This document shows positions 4,343-6,572 of a stretch of 6,572 nucleotides of DNA, one piece after another (the first letter of the stretch is position 1; each line of letters begins with the position of its first letter). Made by a program: the position numbers and the translations under genes. This stretch comes from an uncultured Clostridia bacterium (lineage in GTDB: Bacteria > Bacillota > Clostridia > TANB77 > CAG-508). The stretch covers positions 1 to 6,572 of the forward strand of contig CAQYCU010000032.1 in NCBI GenBank assembly GCA_948919095.1, in the 5' to 3' direction. The notes beneath the pieces are model-generated. The model saw only the letters and a program-made list of their open reading frames with translations. It had not been told where the DNA came from and did not search any database.

Positions 4343-6298
4343 TTATTCGTCTTCTTCTCTTCCTGATGGTGTTAGTGTGTCTTTGATTTCACTTGAAAAT
4401 TCTGCTAAAATAACTGTTTTTATCGTCGTCTTTTTGTCTGCAATATAATCATCAACTATTTGACATAGCTTTCTCATATTATCAGTTTCTTGTAATATAA
4501 TTGAAGGTTTTTGTTTTGCACGAGTAAGCAACTTCTCCTTAATTGTAACAACATCTTCATTACTTGCACATGATATTCTTTGGAATATTTGATATGGATC
4601 ACTGTACTTAAATATTGGAACATTCATACATTCTTTATCAAATCTTTCATAGAATACTTCCATTTTCATAGGTATATTCTTAAATATATCAACAGCCTTT
4701 TCTTGATACATTTTATCTTTTAATTGTGAATTTAATTCATAAAATCTATCAACAATTTCTTTCATATCATAGTTTTCGCCTTCTCCATATATATTACTTA
4801 ATTCTTCTTTCGCGTTTTCGCAATATTCTGAAGTAAGCGATGATATATTCATTCCATTTATAAATAAACTTCTAATTGATTGCATATCATAGTCAATCAA
4901 TCCTTTGTTTATGAAGTATACGAAATATGTATATAATTTTACTATATTAAGTATTGATACTTCTCCATTTTTAACTGTTGTAAGTACATCATCAATAACT
5001 TTTGGAAATTCATCATCAGATATTTTCCAATATTCTTCTGTAAGCAGACGTTTGTATCCTGGAACATTAAGTATATCTTCAACTCTTTGTACATCTTCCA
5101 TATCAGTTTTAAATATCTTCATGTCCATAATTCTTGTTCTTATGAATACTTCAATAAATTTGAAAAATCTATATTCTGCTTTGAAATTGTAATAGTAATT
5201 GTTATCAAATTCTTTTATGTAGAATTGTCTATTATCTAAAAATACTTTTGATGATACTACTATTGATTTATACTCATCATTGTTGTTAATATATGCCAAT
5301 TTGTCTTTTGTAATTTTTCCTGCTTTTATTTCAAATGATACTGCTATTGTAAATATTAACATTGTTTGCAATACCCTATTATTCGTATTTGGATATGCTT
5401 TAGTTACTACATCAAATATTCTCTTAAAATCTGCTAATGCATGTTTTAATATACGTAGGTTTCTTGTTTCACTCTTTTCAAATGTTGATATTATTAATGA
5501 TGTATTTGTTCGTAAAAATCGTATTAAATCAGGATATTTTTCATATCGCATTAATATTCCATTTATAATATACGTAAATTCTGGTTTGTATTCAAATGTT
5601 TCTCCTATTAATTTTTCCTTAATTCTTTCATAGTCATTTGCTTTATCAAATACGTCTTCAATAGTATCTTTTATCTTTTCTACCATTGGTTTGTCTGTTG
5701 TCATTATTTTATTTTGTTTGTCTAACAAATATGTTGCAATAAATGTTTTCATTTCTAGATTACTACTTTTTAGTTTTGTCGATAGTTCTTTTTCATTACA
5801 TATAATTATAGTTTTTATATGGTCATGTTCTACGAAATTATTTATGTATCCTAATATATCTATAACGTCAACATTTGCTCTCTCTAAGTCGTCGAAACAA
5901 AGTACTTTGTCGTCTGTTGAAAAAAAGTCTGCATAATTTACTCTATCATCATTTTGTGTTATTCCGAAAAGGTTTGCCATGTCAAGACCTGTTTTTGCAT
6001 ATTCAGGGATTGAATTACTGCCACTGGCATTCATGTATTTTCTAAGATTCTTGTCCATTAGTTGTGTAGTTTCAATAAATATTTTTTTACTAATTTCTTC
6101 CAAGTTAGATATTCCATATAATGACATATAAATTGTTGTTACTTTTTTGTCTCCAACTTTCATTGATTCTAATTTATTTCTTATTTTATTATTCCAGAAG
6201 TAAGTTTTCCCACTACCCCATTCACCATTTATCATTATAGCATAATCTGTGTAATCTGATCTAACGTAATCTAATATGCTCTCAACTAGCTCTTCCAT
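4343..6298 (-). CDS. KAP-type P-loop NTPase (651 aa), possible phage-exclusion protein
   Basis: The protein begins directly with the ATPase. The Walker A motif GEWGSGKT spans residues 25-32. A Walker B strand VLCFDDLER spans 132-140 (Asp136, Asp137, then the DLER signature of KAP NTPases). A further strand IIICNE at 164-169 ends in the polar residues expected for a sensor. Residues 200-651 are mostly helical with no recognised domain. One hydrophobic stretch near residues 310-325 is too short and broken to be called a membrane helix, whereas many KAP proteins have inserted membrane segments. KAP ATPases include PifA, which blocks phage T7, and many predicted defence ATPases, so host defence is a reasonable but unproven role. 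AAAGGAG (6308-6314) lies nine bases before the ATG at 6298. The gene has its own promoter and no same-strand partner downstream. GC is similar to the backbone. NTPase fold is near certain, KAP family likely, function unknown. Confidence 0.85.
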   Translation of the reverse strand: MEELVESILDYVRSDYTDYAIMINGEWGSGKTYFWNNKIRNKLESMKVGDKKVTTIYMSLYGISNLEEISKKIFIETTQLMDKNLRKYMNASGSNSIPEYAKTGLDMANLFGITQNDDRVNYADFFSTDDKVLCFDDLERANVDVIDILGYINNFVEHDHIKTIIICNEKELSTKLKSSNLEMKTFIATYLLDKQNKIMTTDKPMVEKIKDTIEDVFDKANDYERIKEKLIGETFEYKPEFTYIINGILMRYEKYPDLIRFLRTNTSLIISTFEKSETRNLRILKHALADFKRIFDVVTKAYPNTNNRVLQTMLIFTIAVSFEIKAGKITKDKLAYINNNDEYKSIVVSSKVFLDNRQFYIKEFDNNYYYNFKAEYRFFKFIEVFIRTRIMDMKIFKTDMEDVQRVEDILNVPGYKRLLTEEYWKISDDEFPKVIDDVLTTVKNGEVSILNIVKLYTYFVYFINKGLIDYDMQSIRSLFINGMNISSLTSEYCENAKEELSNIYGEGENYDMKEIVDRFYELNSQLKDKMYQEKAVDIFKNIPMKMEVFYERFDKECMNVPIFKYSDPYQIFQRISCASNEDVVTIKEKLLTRAKQKPSIILQETDNMRKLCQIVDDYIADKKTTIKTVILAEFSSEIKDTLTPSGREEDE

Positions 6299-6330
6299 TT
6301 TGTTTTTCTCCTTTCCATTTGTGTAACTAG

Positions 6331-6360
6331 ATTATATCACAATAAAAATAAAAAAGTCTA
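6331..6360 (-). promoter_or_regulatory. Extended -10 promoter of the KAP NTPase gene
   Basis: On the minus strand TATAAT (6331-6336) is preceded by TGA (6337-6339), giving a full TGnTATAAT extended -10 element. A partial -35 box TAGACT (6355-6360, four of six) lies 18 bases upstream. The start would be near 6324, with a leader of about 26 bases. This lets the NTPase gene be expressed independently of the comF-like gene upstream. A weak AT-only hairpin (6360-6372) followed by T-runs on the minus strand could be the terminator of the comF-like gene. Confidence 0.75.
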
Positions 6361-6453
6361 GAAAATTTTTCTTATTTTTTTAGTTATTTTACAAAATAAT
6401 GTAGAAATGTTTTTATCTATATTAATGCCTTTTAACTTTTATAAAATTTAACT

Positions 6454-6572
6454 TTATTTCATAAAATCCCTAGCTATTGTAAATATTCCTACTTCTTTTG
6501 CACCTGCTTCTAATAAAACTTTTTTGCATTCATTATAAGTGTTCCCCATAGTATAGATATCATCAAATATAA
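6454..6572 (-). CDS. ComF-family phosphoribosyltransferase-like protein, C-terminal 38 residues (partial)
   Basis: Only the 3' end is inside the window. Its 38 residues begin IFDDIYTMGNT, the PRPP-binding loop of type I phosphoribosyltransferases, in which the two adjacent aspartates and the TxGxT segment bind ribose-phosphate and pyrophosphate. The rest, YNECKKVLLEAGAKEVGIFTIAR, is the helix-strand ending typical of the ComF/GntX family, in which the enzyme fold is reused for DNA uptake or unknown roles. The stop codon is TAA at 6454-6456, and the 5' end lies beyond 6572. It is upstream of the KAP NTPase gene on the same strand with a 155-base gap that contains the NTPase promoter, so the two are probably not one operon. 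Met at the third TxG position differs from the more usual Thr. Confidence 0.85.
   Translation of the reverse strand, partial: IFDDIYTMGNTYNECKKVLLEAGAKEVGIFTIARDFMK

Noticed and set aside
4905..5936. Three plus-strand open frames opposite the KAP NTPase gene
   Set aside because: They are antisense shadows of a well-supported coding region and have no recognisable domains.

Overview
The window looks like chromosomal DNA of a low-GC, endospore-forming Clostridia-type Firmicute. Most of it is very AT-rich (sampled 60-base lines in the flanking genes run near 22-33% GC) and ribosome binding sites are strong AGGAGG types. Two sporulation genes are recognisable: a SipL-like SPOCS/LysM coat morphogenesis protein and the forespore regulator SpoVT. 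Each has an upstream sequence that fits the matching compartment-specific sigma factor, a sigma-E-like site for the SipL-like gene and a sigma-G site for spoVT. The genus cannot be fixed from the sequence.

Layout from left to right. Positions 1-35 hold the possible first codons of a minus-strand gene that leaves the window. Next come, on the minus strand, an intrinsic terminator (73-103), a long imperfect inverted repeat (115-178) and a tRNA-Asn(GUU) gene (188-263) with its own promoter. The SipL-like gene fills 389-1918 (minus). A distinctly more GC-rich (about 43% in sampled lines) gene of unknown function follows at 2103-2843 (minus). It is a self-contained unit with a consensus housekeeping promoter, a structured leader and a GNRA-capped terminator, and its product carries an internal duplication. 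Divergent from it is a small XRE-type repressor-like gene (3208-3468, plus), preceded by a cluster of TGTAA-type half-sites. Then comes spoVT (3681-4238, plus), which converges through a shared bidirectional terminator on a 651-residue KAP-type P-loop NTPase gene (4343-6298, minus). The window ends with the 3' end of a ComF-family phosphoribosyltransferase gene (6454-6572, minus).

How the genes relate: the two sporulation genes are not an operon. One would act in the mother cell (coat/cortex attachment) and the other in the forespore (late gene control). The tRNA, SpoVT, SipL-like and ComF genes are ordinary chromosomal backbone. The XRE gene, the GC-rich duplicated-domain gene and the solitary KAP NTPase look like accessory insertions. 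The strongest candidates for something undescribed are the GC-rich cassette at 2040-2965 and the single-gene KAP NTPase. No complete multi-gene defence, toxin-antitoxin, CRISPR or transposon system can be demonstrated here.
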